From contig CAJYKV010000015.1 of NCBI GenBank assembly GCA_913774955.1, positions 186,001 to 250,000 of the forward strand: DNA of 64,000 nt. The letters are read 5' to 3'. Below, in pieces: positions 45,827-55,011 of this stretch. The translations under genes and the position numbers were made by a program. The DNA is from an uncultured Acidovorax sp. (lineage in GTDB: Bacteria; Pseudomonadota; Gammaproteobacteria; Burkholderiales; Burkholderiaceae_C). A model generated the notes under the pieces. That model had not been told where the DNA came from. It saw only the letters and a program-made list of their open reading frames with translations, and searched no databases. The stretch's first letter is position 1, and the number at the start of each line of letters is the position of its first letter.

Positions 45827-46819
45827 ATGTCGCAACGCCGTGAGGAATCCCTGCCCATGCCCCTGCTCAATCGCGTGCGCATGCGGCAGGTGGCGCTGAT
45901 GCTGGCCATCGAGGCGCGGGGCACGCTGCGCGCGGCGGCCGCCGATCTGGGCATGACCCAGCCGGCCGCCACCAAAATGCTGCATGAGCTGGAAGATGCC
46001 CTGGGCCATCCGCTGTTCGACCGGGTGGGCCGGGGGCTGCGGGTGAATGCGGCGGGCAGCTGCGTGACGCAGTATTTCCGGGGCCTGCGCGGCGGGATCG
46101 AGGCCATGCGCCGCGAGCTGGACGCACTGCACCTGGGCAGTGCCGGCAAGCTGTTCGTGGGATGCATCATGGCGGCGGCGCCCGATGTCCTGAGCGATGC
46201 CCTGGTGCGGCTGAAGACGGCCTATCCGCTGCTCACGGTGGAAATCGCGGTGGACACCAGCAACCGTCTCATGGAACTGCTGCGGGAAGGCCGGCTCGAC
46301 GTGGTGATCGGGCGCATGCCGGGGCGCAGCGGCGGCGACTGCCGCTTCAGCCCGCTGGCCGAGGAGGTGCTCTCGGTGGTGGTGGCCACCGGCCATCCGC
46401 TGTCACGCCGCAGGTCGCTGCGCTTTGCCGAGCTGCTGGCCTACCCCTGGATCCTGCAGCCCGCGGGCAGCCCCATGCGCGACGTGCTGGAGCAGGAGTT
46501 CGCGCTTCACCACCAGCCGCTGCCCGGAGGGCTGATCGAAACCGCCTCCATCCTCACCACCACCAACCTGATCGCGCACAGCGACATGGTGGCCGTCATC
46601 CCCGCTTCCATCGCGCTGCGCTACCAGCGCCACGGGCTGCTGCGGGTACTGCCCTACACCGTGCGCAACCGGCTGGCGTCGTATGGCAGCGTGGTGCGCG
46701 TGGACAGGCCCGCGCCGGCCGCGCTGCAGCATTTCCTGGCGCTGCTGCACGCGGCGGCGGCGCCGGATGCATGCGGTGAAGGGGATGTACCCGCCACGGG
46801 CGGCGCCGTCACCCCATGA
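45827..46819 (+). CDS. LysR-family transcriptional regulator (GalR/GbpR-like)
   Basis: 330 residues. The DNA-binding domain has ALMLAIEARGTLRAAAADLGMTQPAATKMLHELEDALGHPLFDRVGRGLRVN, followed by the sensor domain GKLFVGCIMAAAPDVLSDAL. The type with an early ARGTLRAAA segment resembles regulators of sugar-acid genes. It is divergent from the Bug-led operon (start 45697), across 129 bp holding an AT-rich stretch with an ATGAA repeat near 45785-45799. Its 3' end overlaps that of the DUF1501 gene by 11 bp. Confidence 0.92.
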   Translation: MSQRREESLPMPLLNRVRMRQVALMLAIEARGTLRAAAADLGMTQPAATKMLHELEDALGHPLFDRVGRGLRVNAAGSCVTQYFRGLRGGIEAMRRELDALHLGSAGKLFVGCIMAAAPDVLSDALVRLKTAYPLLTVEIAVDTSNRLMELLREGRLDVVIGRMPGRSGGDCRFSPLAEEVLSVVVATGHPLSRRRSLRFAELLAYPWILQPAGSPMRDVLEQEFALHHQPLPGGLIETASILTTTNLIAHSDMVAVIPASIALRYQRHGLLRVLPYTVRNRLASYGSVVRVDRPAPAALQHFLALLHAAAAPDACGEGDVPATGGAVTP

Positions 46820-48254
46820 AGCCGAGATTCACGGGATAGGCCGAGCCTCCGAAATTCCCGATGCGCGGCAGCACGCCCGCCAGCTCGGTGTTCGCCACGC
46901 CGAACCAGCGCGCGAGGGTGGCGGCGTACTGGTCCACGGCGGTGCTGGGCAGCAGGCGCCCCTGGCCCACGTGCCACTGGTCTTCGCTGCCGCTGCCGTT
47001 GCCCACGCTCACCGGCGGCGGCGCGCCGTAGAAAGCCGCGCCGCGCACCGCGCCGCCGACCACGAAATGGTGGCTGCCCCAGCCGTGGTCGGAGCCGTCG
47101 CCGTTCGAGGTGAGGGTGCGGCCGAAATCCGACGCCGTGAAGGCGGTGACCTTGTCGGCCACGCCCAGTTCCGCCGTGGCGCTGTAGAAGGCGGTCATGG
47201 CGCTGCTCACCTTGTCCAGCAGCGCGGGCTGGGTGGCGATGAGGTTGTCGTGCAGGTCGAACCCGCCCAGCGAGACGAAGAACACCTGGCGCTTCGTGCC
47301 GAGCGCACCGCGCGCCGCGATCAGCCGCGCCACCACCTTGAGCTGGTCGGCCAGCGTATTGTTCGCGGGGAAGGCGGTGGAGAGGTTGGCGCTCGCCAGC
47401 GCGGCGGAGATCTGCCCTTCCGCGCCGATGGAGCGCTGCGTGACGCGCGCGTACTCCGCCTCCAGCACGTGGCTCCCGGCGGCCTGCACCAGCTCGCTGA
47501 AAACGCCGCGCACCGCGGCGGAGCCGTAGATGTTGCCCTTCACGCCGTTGATGGGCACGGCGCCGCTCGGGCTGATCTGGTATTGCAGCGCCTGGTCGCC
47601 CGCCAGGAACACGGCATTGCCGCTCGCCGAGATGCAGGTGAAGAGCGAGGTGGCGTTGGACGACAGCGCGAGGTCGCCCAGGTTGCCGCCCCAGCCCACG
47701 GTGGAGCCTTCGGCGCCCTGCGACTGCCAGACCGATTGCTGGTCGTTGTGCGAGAACAGCTTGGGCGGCAGCGGATAGTTGCGCCGGTCGCCGCTCGCGT
47801 ACTGCGCGCGCGTGAGCGGCACCAGCAGCGGCCCGACGTTGAGCTGCACGGCCGCGCGGCCGGCGTTGAAGAGGCCGGCCATGCCGGTCATCGCCGGGTG
47901 CAGCGCGTACTGCAGGCCGCCGGCCAGCGGCGACGCGGGCCGCAGCACCGTGGCTTCCAGCGCCGCGCGCCCGAGCGCGATGCCGCCCGCCGTGCCGTCG
48001 CTGTGGCCGCCGCGGATGGCGGAATACTGCGCGTAGCGCGTGCCGTCGTAGGGCACGACGGTGTTGGCGTAGTCGCAGCCGCCGAACAGGAAGACGCAGA
48101 CCAGCGCCTTGTAGTCCTGCGCTTCGAAGGCGGCCGCCTCGCCCATCGCGGCGAGGTTCAGGGCCATGGGCAATGCGGCGCCCGTGGCGGCGAGCTGGGC
48201 CGAGCGGCGCAGGAAGGCGCGGCGCGTGTGGCGTGCGGGATCGATGAACGGCAT
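46809..48254 (-). CDS. DUF1501 protein, Tat-exported
   Basis: 481 residues from MPFIDPARHTRRAFLRR, with a twin-arginine signal. The core reads ALVCVFLFGGCDYANTVVPYDG, GWGGNLGDL, FFVSLGGFDLHDNL and FTASDFGRTLTSNGDGSDHGWGSHHFVVGG, typical of DUF1501 (alkaline-phosphatase-like fold). The partner DUF1800 gene lies 40 bp upstream. The pair is widespread, and its job is unknown. Confidence 0.9.
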   Translation of the reverse strand: MPFIDPARHTRRAFLRRSAQLAATGAALPMALNLAAMGEAAAFEAQDYKALVCVFLFGGCDYANTVVPYDGTRYAQYSAIRGGHSDGTAGGIALGRAALEATVLRPASPLAGGLQYALHPAMTGMAGLFNAGRAAVQLNVGPLLVPLTRAQYASGDRRNYPLPPKLFSHNDQQSVWQSQGAEGSTVGWGGNLGDLALSSNATSLFTCISASGNAVFLAGDQALQYQISPSGAVPINGVKGNIYGSAAVRGVFSELVQAAGSHVLEAEYARVTQRSIGAEGQISAALASANLSTAFPANNTLADQLKVVARLIAARGALGTKRQVFFVSLGGFDLHDNLIATQPALLDKVSSAMTAFYSATAELGVADKVTAFTASDFGRTLTSNGDGSDHGWGSHHFVVGGAVRGAAFYGAPPPVSVGNGSGSEDQWHVGQGRLLPSTAVDQYAATLARWFGVANTELAGVLPRIGNFGGSAYPVNLGFMG

Positions 48255-48294
48255 GGAATGGGCTCCGGTGGGGGGACGGCGCGGGCCGTTCATT

Positions 48295-50151
48295 TCATTT
48301 CTGCACGAGGTAGGCCGGGCAGGCCATGACCAGAAGGACGGCGGCTGCGACGCGGTTGAGCCGCACCGCGGCGCTGCTCGCGGCCGTGACCGGAGTGGCC
48401 GCCAGCGCCTGGGCGATGCGCGCCTGCGTGGCGTCCGGCACCTGGCCCGCCGACAGCAGCAGCGCCGCCTTGCGCACGAGTGCCGCGGGGTCGGTCACCA
48501 GGGGCAGCAGGGCGGCGTAGTCGCAGGTGATGTCAAAGCCGTTGCTGGCGTTGCTGGCGCTGTTCTGCGGCAGGTCCGGCGCGTTCACGTACAGCCCGTT
48601 GCGGATCGCGTTCTGCATGAAGTTCAGGTAGCCGCCCACGCTGGATTCGGTGACGATCTGGAACTCCGGCGCTACCTGCCCGGCGGACGCGAGGGCCGTG
48701 GAGGGCGGCACATAGCCGGGCCGGAAGAAATTGAACACCGAGGGCGAGCGCAGCGGGCTCTGTCCCAGCCGCGTGGCGGGGTCGCTCAGGTCGCCGAGCT
48801 TCCAGCTGCCGCGGGCCGACCGCAGGCCGAAAGTGCGGCCCCACTGCACGAAGCGCACCATGGGCTCGCGCAGCCGGCCGAACGCGGGGCTGGAGAGCCC
48901 CGCGGCGCCGCGGGCTTCCGTGTCCAGCAGGATGGCCGCGACCACGGCGCGCAGGTCGCCGCGCACGCCGCTGCCGTTGTCCGCGAAGGCGGCGGCCACC
49001 CGCGCCACGTAGGCGGGGCTGGGATTGCTCGTCACCAGGCGCTGGATGAGCTGGCGGCCGATGAAGGGCGCCACGTTGGGGTGGTTGAAGAGCGTATCGA
49101 GCGCGGTCTTCAGGGCCGCGTCGCCGGCGGCGCCGGCCGCGACGGTGGTGCCCAGGAAGGTCGCGGCCAGCGTGGAATGCCGGCTGGCCGTGAGCACCAT
49201 CGGCAGCCGGGCCTGCTGCGGGCCCGGCACGGTGCTGGTGCCCACGGTGAAGGACTGGTTCTGGCCGCGGTCGTAGTCGTAGCCGGTGAACACCCGCGCG
49301 AGGTTGCTCACGTCGGAGGGGCCGTAGGTCTCGATGCGGTTGCCGTTCGCGTCGCGCTGCTCGGTGCCGTCGGCGTTCAACCGGTACAGGCCCAGGGTGA
49401 AGAGCTGCATCACCTCGCGCGCATAGTTCTCGTCGGGCTGCCGGCCGGTGCGCGCATCCTCCTTCTGGCTGCCCAGGACGTTGAGGTACACGCCCATGCC
49501 GGGGTTGAGCGTCACGGCCTCCAGCAGCGCACGGAAATTGCCGAGCGCATGCTGGTTCAGCACGTCCCAATAGCCGGCGGCGAGGAACGCGGGCCAGGTC
49601 TGGTTCAGCCCGGTGGTGGAGACGACCATGATCTCCGAGAGCGCCAGCGCCACGCGTTTGCGCACGGCGTCGCGCTCGGTGAAGAGCTGGCTCCACAGCA
49701 TGTAGTCGGCCGGGTACGAGGCGTTGTGGTAGCGCGTGTCCGCGTTCGCCACGCCATAGCCGCGCTGCGTGAGCCATTCGGTGCCCGTGGTGCCGACGGG
49801 CTGGGCGAACTGCCGGGCCAGCCAGGTGGCATAGCCCTGGGCACGCACTGCGGCGATCTCTTCGTCGGAGGCGGAGAACTGCGCCTGCAGCAGGAAGCGT
49901 GCGGCCTCTTCGGCGGTGGGGGCGGACGCCGCGGGACTGCTGCCTCCGGCCTCGGTGGTCGCGCCGCCCGGTGCGCCGGCCGGATCGCCGCTGCTTCCGC
50001 CGCCGCAGGCCGCGAGGACGCCCGCCGCCGCCAGGCTGGCCAGGGCCGGGGCGGCCGGAGACGACACCGGCGCGGCCGCCATGGCAGGAGGAAGGACCGT
50101 TTCTGGCGGGCGAGCGGCCACCTCGGCGGGGGCCGTGGGAGTGGGGTGCAT
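48295..50151 (-). CDS. DUF1800 protein, probable lipoprotein
   Basis: 618 residues. A poorly conserved head is followed by ALASLAAAGVLAAC, a lipobox, then a Gly/Ser-rich spacer. The DUF1800 domain starts near residue 85 (AARFLLQAQFSASDEEIAAV) and includes the LALSEIMVVSTTG, NPGMGVYLNVLGSQKED, DENYAREVMQLFTLGLYRLNADG and SRHSTLAATFLG segments. It is likely outer-membrane or periplasmic and acts with the DUF1501 protein encoded next. GGAAG nine bases upstream supports the start used. Confidence 0.9.
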   Translation of the reverse strand: MHPTPTAPAEVAARPPETVLPPAMAAAPVSSPAAPALASLAAAGVLAACGGGSSGDPAGAPGGATTEAGGSSPAASAPTAEEAARFLLQAQFSASDEEIAAVRAQGYATWLARQFAQPVGTTGTEWLTQRGYGVANADTRYHNASYPADYMLWSQLFTERDAVRKRVALALSEIMVVSTTGLNQTWPAFLAAGYWDVLNQHALGNFRALLEAVTLNPGMGVYLNVLGSQKEDARTGRQPDENYAREVMQLFTLGLYRLNADGTEQRDANGNRIETYGPSDVSNLARVFTGYDYDRGQNQSFTVGTSTVPGPQQARLPMVLTASRHSTLAATFLGTTVAAGAAGDAALKTALDTLFNHPNVAPFIGRQLIQRLVTSNPSPAYVARVAAAFADNGSGVRGDLRAVVAAILLDTEARGAAGLSSPAFGRLREPMVRFVQWGRTFGLRSARGSWKLGDLSDPATRLGQSPLRSPSVFNFFRPGYVPPSTALASAGQVAPEFQIVTESSVGGYLNFMQNAIRNGLYVNAPDLPQNSASNASNGFDITCDYAALLPLVTDPAALVRKAALLLSAGQVPDATQARIAQALAATPVTAASSAAVRLNRVAAAVLLVMACPAYLVQK

Positions 50152-50372
50152 GGATCAGCTTCCGTAGGGGCGGGAGACTCGGACACGGATGGCAGCGCAC
50201 CTGCGTCGGAAAACGCCTAACGCAGGAAAGTGCTGCAGGTTGTCAGCATGCAGGCGGATGTGCGGAAAAATGGTGACGAAGTGTTACCGGAATGCCCGGT
50301 GTTGCACGGCGGAGCCAACTTCTGCGCAAAACGCTTCGGACAGCGGCACCCCCGCGAAAAGTCAGGTGCCGG

Positions 50373-52331
50373 TCAGCCTCGCACCAGGCTGAATGCACGG
50401 CCCTCGCCGCCGCCGAGCCGGAAGGCCCCCGCCGCCTGTACCAGCTCGTCGGCCTGCGCGCGCAGGCTGTTGGCGGCCGCGGCCATTTCCTCGACGAGGG
50501 CCGCGTTCTGCTGCGTGGCCTGGTCCATCTGCGTCACGGCCTCGCCCACCTGCGCCACACCCTGGCTCTGCTCCTGGCTCGCCTCGCTGATCTCGGCCAT
50601 GATGCCGGTCACGCGCTGGATCGCCTGCACCACCTCGGCCATGGTCGCTCCTGCCTGGTCCGCGAGCTCGCCGCCCTGCTGCACGCGCTGCACGCTGTCG
50701 GTGATGAGCGCCTTGATTTCGCGGGCGGCCTCGGCACTGCGGCCCGCCAGTGCGCGCACCTCGCCCGCCACCACGGCGAAGCCCCGGCCCTGCTCGCCCG
50801 CGCGGGCGGCTTCCACGGCCGCGTTCAGCGCCAGGATGTTGGTCTGGAAGGCGATCGAGTCGATCACGCCGGTGATGTCGGCGATCCGGCCGGACGACGC
50901 GCGGATGCCCTGCATCGTCTGCACCACCTGCATCACCACCTCGCCGCCCTGCGCGGCCACGAGGCTGGCGTTCATGGCGAGCTGGTTGGCCTGGCGCGCG
51001 TTGTCGGCGTTCTGCCGCACCGTGGCCGTCATCTCCTCCATGGACGCGGCGGTCTGCTCCAGTGCGCTGGCCTGGCTCTCGGTGCGGGCCGAGAGGTCCA
51101 TGTTGCCCTGCGCGATCTGCGCACTGGCCGTGGCCACGCCCTCGGCGCCGCCGCGCACCTGCGCCACCATGGGCTTGAGGCGCGCGCGCATCTGCTGCTG
51201 GGCCGCGATGAGGCGCCCCACCTCGTTCGTGCCGTGCGGCACGTCGCTGCCGCCCAGGTCGCCATCCGCCACGGCGCGCGCCAGCTGCACGGCCTGCGCG
51301 AGCGGCTGCGTGATCGAGCGCATGAACACCACGCCCAGGCCCGTGCCCACGGCCAAGGCGAGCAGCAGCGCGACCAGGGCGGCGGCCAGCGTGCGCTGGT
51401 CGGCCGCCACGCGCTCGCGCAGGGCCGCGTCCAGACTGGCCATGGCCGTGGTGTTGAGCCGGTTCAGCGCCTCCAGGGTACCGGTCAGCTGGTCGAAGTA
51501 ATCCTTGGCGGGCGTGGTGATCTCCGTGGCCGACAGCAGACTGCGGTCCACCAGCTGGCGCGATGCCGCCACGCGCTGGCGCACGTCCTGCACCGGGCCG
51601 GCCAGGGCCTGGCGCAGCGCTCCGTCGGCCAGTGCGCGCTCGAAATTGCGGAACGTGTCGGCTTCCAGTTCGCCCACCCGCTGCTGCAGGGCCTGCAGTG
51701 CGCCCTTGCCCTCCGGCGGCAGGGCCTGGCGCGCGAGGTAGCCCGCGCCCTGTCCGCGCAGCAGGCCGAGCTTCTCGCCGAGCAGGGGGGCGTTGACGGC
51801 GGCGGCCTGGATCAGATCCTGGGTGGTGGTGTCCGGATCGGTCTGGAATCCATAGTGGTGCAGCAGCTCTTCGCCGATCTGCATCAGCACCGCCACGAGC
51901 TGCGTGTGCTGCGCGAGGCTCTGCGGCGGCTGCAGCGTGCGTGCGCCGACGGTCTGCTCCAGCGCGCGCCAGGTCTGCTCGGCCTGCGCCCAGGCGCGTA
52001 CCTGGGTTTCCGGCACGCCGGCTTCCGCGAACGCCTTGCCCGCTTCCGTGAATGCCTGGTTGAGCGCGTCGCGCGTGGCTGGGCGCCGCGCGGCCAGGGC
52101 CTCGTCACCGCCCAGCATGGCCGCCGACAGGCCGCGGTGCACCTGCAGCTGCTGCACCGCCCGGTTCACCGCGATGAGCGGCGCGGCGCCCCGGCTCTCG
52201 CGCTGGGCGGCCCCGATGTCCTGCACCGCCCCCCGGACATACAGGACCGTGGGCAGGGCGCCCATGAGCAGAGCGATCACCCCCAGGATGAGGAACTTGT
52301 GAAGCAGGCTCAGGCGGTGCAGCGGGGACAT
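50373..52331 (-). CDS. Methyl-accepting chemotaxis protein with NIT-like sensor
   Basis: 652 residues. A membrane segment at about 13-33 (LILGVIALLMGALPTVLYV) and another near 330-350 bracket a periplasmic domain with QVHRGLSAAMLGG, the mark of NIT sensor domains. A HAMP stretch follows, then the signalling tip (EQGRGFAVVAGEVRALAGRSAEAAREIK) and methylation helices. The tail has no CheR-docking pentapeptide that I can see. It relays a periplasmic signal to CheA. Confidence 0.93.
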   Translation of the reverse strand: MSPLHRLSLLHKFLILGVIALLMGALPTVLYVRGAVQDIGAAQRESRGAAPLIAVNRAVQQLQVHRGLSAAMLGGDEALAARRPATRDALNQAFTEAGKAFAEAGVPETQVRAWAQAEQTWRALEQTVGARTLQPPQSLAQHTQLVAVLMQIGEELLHHYGFQTDPDTTTQDLIQAAAVNAPLLGEKLGLLRGQGAGYLARQALPPEGKGALQALQQRVGELEADTFRNFERALADGALRQALAGPVQDVRQRVAASRQLVDRSLLSATEITTPAKDYFDQLTGTLEALNRLNTTAMASLDAALRERVAADQRTLAAALVALLLALAVGTGLGVVFMRSITQPLAQAVQLARAVADGDLGGSDVPHGTNEVGRLIAAQQQMRARLKPMVAQVRGGAEGVATASAQIAQGNMDLSARTESQASALEQTAASMEEMTATVRQNADNARQANQLAMNASLVAAQGGEVVMQVVQTMQGIRASSGRIADITGVIDSIAFQTNILALNAAVEAARAGEQGRGFAVVAGEVRALAGRSAEAAREIKALITDSVQRVQQGGELADQAGATMAEVVQAIQRVTGIMAEISEASQEQSQGVAQVGEAVTQMDQATQQNAALVEEMAAAANSLRAQADELVQAAGAFRLGGGEGRAFSLVRG

Positions 52332-52680
52332 GGTGGGGACCGGTGGGGATGGGGGAAAGGGCGTGCGGGGGCCCTGCTAAAACGATTGTGGGTCAGCGTG
52401 GGCGCAAGCGGTGTGCCCACACGTGGAAGCCTTGACCAACATCAAGTGCGGTCCATCTTCATAATCGGCCTGCGGCCCGCCGCACGAATTCCCCTCCACC
52501 CGCCGGCAGCGCGTGCCGTCATGGATGCCTGCCGCCCCCGGCCGGCCCCACGGCCGCGTTGCAGCGCCGCACTGCGCCCCGTTCCATGTACCTTCCCTCC
52601 ACGCTCCCCTCCGTCCCGCAGGGCCCCGCCTGCTCTTTCGCAAGCCCGTCGGCGGCCATCGCCCTGCGCGGGAGCGTGCG
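52332..52680. other. Divergent intergenic stretch between chemoreceptor and EamA genes
   Basis: No gene is convincing in these 349 bp. The inverted repeat GTGGGC/GCCCAC lies near 52398-52420. GCCGATTA on the minus strand near 52461-52468 resembles a sigma-28 -10 box, but no good TAAA partner stands at the right distance. Confidence 0.4.
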
Positions 52681-53631
52681 ATGAGCGCCGGCGCGCAGGG
52701 GCCGGCCGCCGTGCCGCTGGCCCCGCGCGACCTCCTGGCCGCGCTCGCCGTGGTCGTGCTGTGGGGCGTGAATTTCGTGGCGATGAAGTGGGGGCTGCGT
52801 TTCTTCACGCCCTTCCAGCTCGGCGCGATGCGGTACGTCTTCGCCGCGCTGCCGCTCGTCTTCTTCCTGCGGCCGCCCGCCGTGCGCTGGCGCTGGGTGG
52901 TGCTCTACGGGCTCTTCCAGGGCGTGGGGCAGTTCGGCATGGTGTTCCTGGCGCTGCGGGTGGGTCTCACCGCGGCCCTCGCGAGTGTGCTGCTGCAGAC
53001 GCAGGTATTCTTCACCGCGCTCTGGGCCTATCTGCTGCTGCACGAGCGCCCGGGCCGCCCGCTGGTGGTCGGCCTGGGGCTGGCAGCCTTGGGCCTGGTC
53101 TGCTTCGGCCTGCATTTCGTCGCGCCCGGGAGCGCGTCGGATGAGGTGACGCTGGCCGGCGTGGGCCTTGCGCTCTGCGGTGCGGCATCCTGGGCCGCGT
53201 CCAACATCGTCGCGCGCATGGCCCAGCAGGAGTCCCCCGGCTACCGGCCGCTGTCCTTCGTGGCCTGGAGCAGCCTGGTGCCGGTGCTGCCCTTCGTCGC
53301 GCTCTCCATCGCCTTCGACGACGATGCCGCGCGCTGGCTGCAGGCCGGCACGTGGACGGCACTGCCCGGGCTGGCCTGGGGATCGGTGGCGTACCTCGGC
53401 TGGGCGGCCACCATCCTGGGCTATGGGCTCTGGACGGGGCTGCTCACGCGCTATCCCGCCAACCGCGTGGCGCCCTTCAGCCTGGCCGTGCCGGTGGTGG
53501 GCCTGTCGGCCGGCATGCTGGTGCTCGGCGAGCGCGTGTCGGCCTGGCAGTGGGCGGGCATCGCCGCGGTGGTGGCGGCGCTGGCCTGCGTGGTGCTGGG
53601 GCCGCGCTGGGCCGCGGCCCGCCGGCGCTGA
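52681..53631 (+). CDS. EamA/DMT-family transporter
   Basis: 316 residues with ten membrane segments. The first repeat has LAALAVVVLWGVNFVAMKWGLRFFTPFQLGAMR, the second LALCGAASWAASNIVARMAQ, with the LVLGERVSAWQWAG end. It resembles YdcZ/EamA amino-acid exporters. A small multidrug-type gene follows by 28 bp, so both may be co-expressed. Confidence 0.93.
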   Translation: MSAGAQGPAAVPLAPRDLLAALAVVVLWGVNFVAMKWGLRFFTPFQLGAMRYVFAALPLVFFLRPPAVRWRWVVLYGLFQGVGQFGMVFLALRVGLTAALASVLLQTQVFFTALWAYLLLHERPGRPLVVGLGLAALGLVCFGLHFVAPGSASDEVTLAGVGLALCGAASWAASNIVARMAQQESPGYRPLSFVAWSSLVPVLPFVALSIAFDDDAARWLQAGTWTALPGLAWGSVAYLGWAATILGYGLWTGLLTRYPANRVAPFSLAVPVVGLSAGMLVLGERVSAWQWAGIAAVVAALACVVLGPRWAAARRR

Positions 53632-53659
53632 ACGGTGCGCCCGGTGGTCCAATCGGGCC

Positions 53660-53995
53660 ATGGGCATCCACCACCTCTACCTCGCGATCGCGATCGGCGC
53701 CGAAGTCCTCGCCACATCGTTCCTCAAAGCCTCCGAAGGCTTCACCCGGCCCGTGCCGAGCCTGGTCACCCTGGCCGGGTACGGCGTGTCGTTCTACTTC
53801 CTCTCGCTCACCCTTCAGGCGATCCCCACGGGCATCGCCTATGCGATCTGGTCCGGGATCGGCATCGTGCTGGTGTCGACCATCGGCTGGCTCGTCTACG
53901 GCCAGCGGCTCGACGGCCCGGCACTGGCGGGCATGGGGTTGATCCTCGCGGGCGTGCTCGTGATCAACCTGTTCTCGAAGACGGCGGGCCACTGA
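53660..53995 (+). CDS. Small multidrug resistance (SMR/EmrE) transporter
   Basis: 111 residues, four membrane helices. LYLAIAIGAEVLATSFLKASEGFTR holds the single essential Glu in segment 1 (AEVLAT), with SFYFLSLTLQAIPTGIAYAIWSGIGIV for segments 2 and 3. SMR proteins work as dimers and export lipophilic cations or guanidinium in exchange for protons. Confidence 0.95.
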   Translation: MGIHHLYLAIAIGAEVLATSFLKASEGFTRPVPSLVTLAGYGVSFYFLSLTLQAIPTGIAYAIWSGIGIVLVSTIGWLVYGQRLDGPALAGMGLILAGVLVINLFSKTAGH

Positions 53996-54010
53996 GGCCC
54001 GCCCCTGCCG

Positions 54011-55006
54011 CTACAGCGGGCGCCGCCGCGCGAACCGCACGACCGTGACGCCCGTGCGCGCCTGGCGCGTGGAAGGCATCACCAGCACGCAATCGTCGTA
54101 GGGCGTGGCGACGGGTTCGCCGTCGTTGTCGCCGATCACGGTGCCCGCCTGGGGAATCACTTCCAGCGCCGTCACCGGGCGCACGAAGCGGAAGCCGCTG
54201 CTGCGCGCGACGACCGGGCCCGTCACCTCCAGCACCCATTGCCGCGGCGCATCGGGCTGGCGCCAGCCGGGCAGGGCCTGCGCGAGCGCGGCGGCATCCA
54301 GCGTGCCGGCGGCTTCGAGAAAGCGCGCGCACTGGTCGCGGGCCACGGTGCGGCTCGCCGGATCGCCGTGGAAGCCGCATTCGATCAGCAGCGATCGCGT
54401 GCCGTTCTCGCCCGCCTCGCCGGCATCCGCATGGCCGAAGCGGCCGTAGTCGCGCATGCGCACGCCGTCCTGGTGGCCCGCGTCCGCCACCACGTGTTCG
54501 GGCGCGCCCATGCGCCGTGCCAGGGCCTGGTTGCGCGCATGCGTGCCGGTGAGCAGCAGCGGCGCGCCGGGCTCGTGCATCGAGTGCAGGTCGAGCAGCC
54601 AGTCGGCTTCGCGCACGAAGGGGCGCAGCGCGGCCGCGCGGCGGCGTTCCTGCGTGTCCGCGGCATCCAGCCGGTCGTCGCTCCATTGGCGGTTCATGTC
54701 CTGGTCCACGAAGCGCGAGGCGTCGTGGTTCTGCGGATCGAAGCGGTCGAACGCGGCCAGGTTGCAGAAGGCCAGGGTGAGACTGCCCGCCTGCGGCCGG
54801 AGGCCGGCGTCCAGCAGATCGCACAGCGCCCAGGCGCCGCACAGCTCGTTGCCGTGCACCAGGGCGGTGATCAGCACGTGGCGGCCCGGCCGGCCCGAGT
54901 CGAAGCGCCACACGCCCTCGGTGCCGGTGTTGCCGGCGCGCCATGCGCCGAGGTCGGGTTTCGGCAGCTCGAAGCGCAGGGAGGAATCAGCGGTATCGGA
55001 AGCCAT
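54011..55006 (-). CDS. Aspartoacylase/succinylglutamate desuccinylase-family zinc enzyme
   Basis: 331 residues from MASDTADSS; the ATG two codons earlier sits too close to GAGGAG, so 55006 is preferred. Zinc ligands appear as HGNE in ALVHGNELCGAW and a later His in LLDLHSMHEPG, with the catalytic Glu in LIECGFHGD. Members deacylate N-acyl amino acids. It starts just after the stop of the Bug gene, so the two are coupled, suggesting that a compound bound by the receptor is an acylated amino acid (inference). Confidence 0.85.
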   Translation of the reverse strand: MASDTADSSLRFELPKPDLGAWRAGNTGTEGVWRFDSGRPGRHVLITALVHGNELCGAWALCDLLDAGLRPQAGSLTLAFCNLAAFDRFDPQNHDASRFVDQDMNRQWSDDRLDAADTQERRRAAALRPFVREADWLLDLHSMHEPGAPLLLTGTHARNQALARRMGAPEHVVADAGHQDGVRMRDYGRFGHADAGEAGENGTRSLLIECGFHGDPASRTVARDQCARFLEAAGTLDAAALAQALPGWRQPDAPRQWVLEVTGPVVARSSGFRFVRPVTALEVIPQAGTVIGDNDGEPVATPYDDCVLVMPSTRQARTGVTVVRFARRRPL

Positions 55007-55011
55007 GGGCA

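Noticed and set aside
52432-52465. Sigma-70 promoter TTGACC ... CATAAT ahead of the EamA gene
   Set aside because: The gap between the boxes is 22 bp, too long for normal use.
52461-52468. Sigma-28 promoter for the chemoreceptor gene on the minus strand
   Set aside because: Only the GCCGATTA-like box fits; no TAAA box is found at the expected distance.
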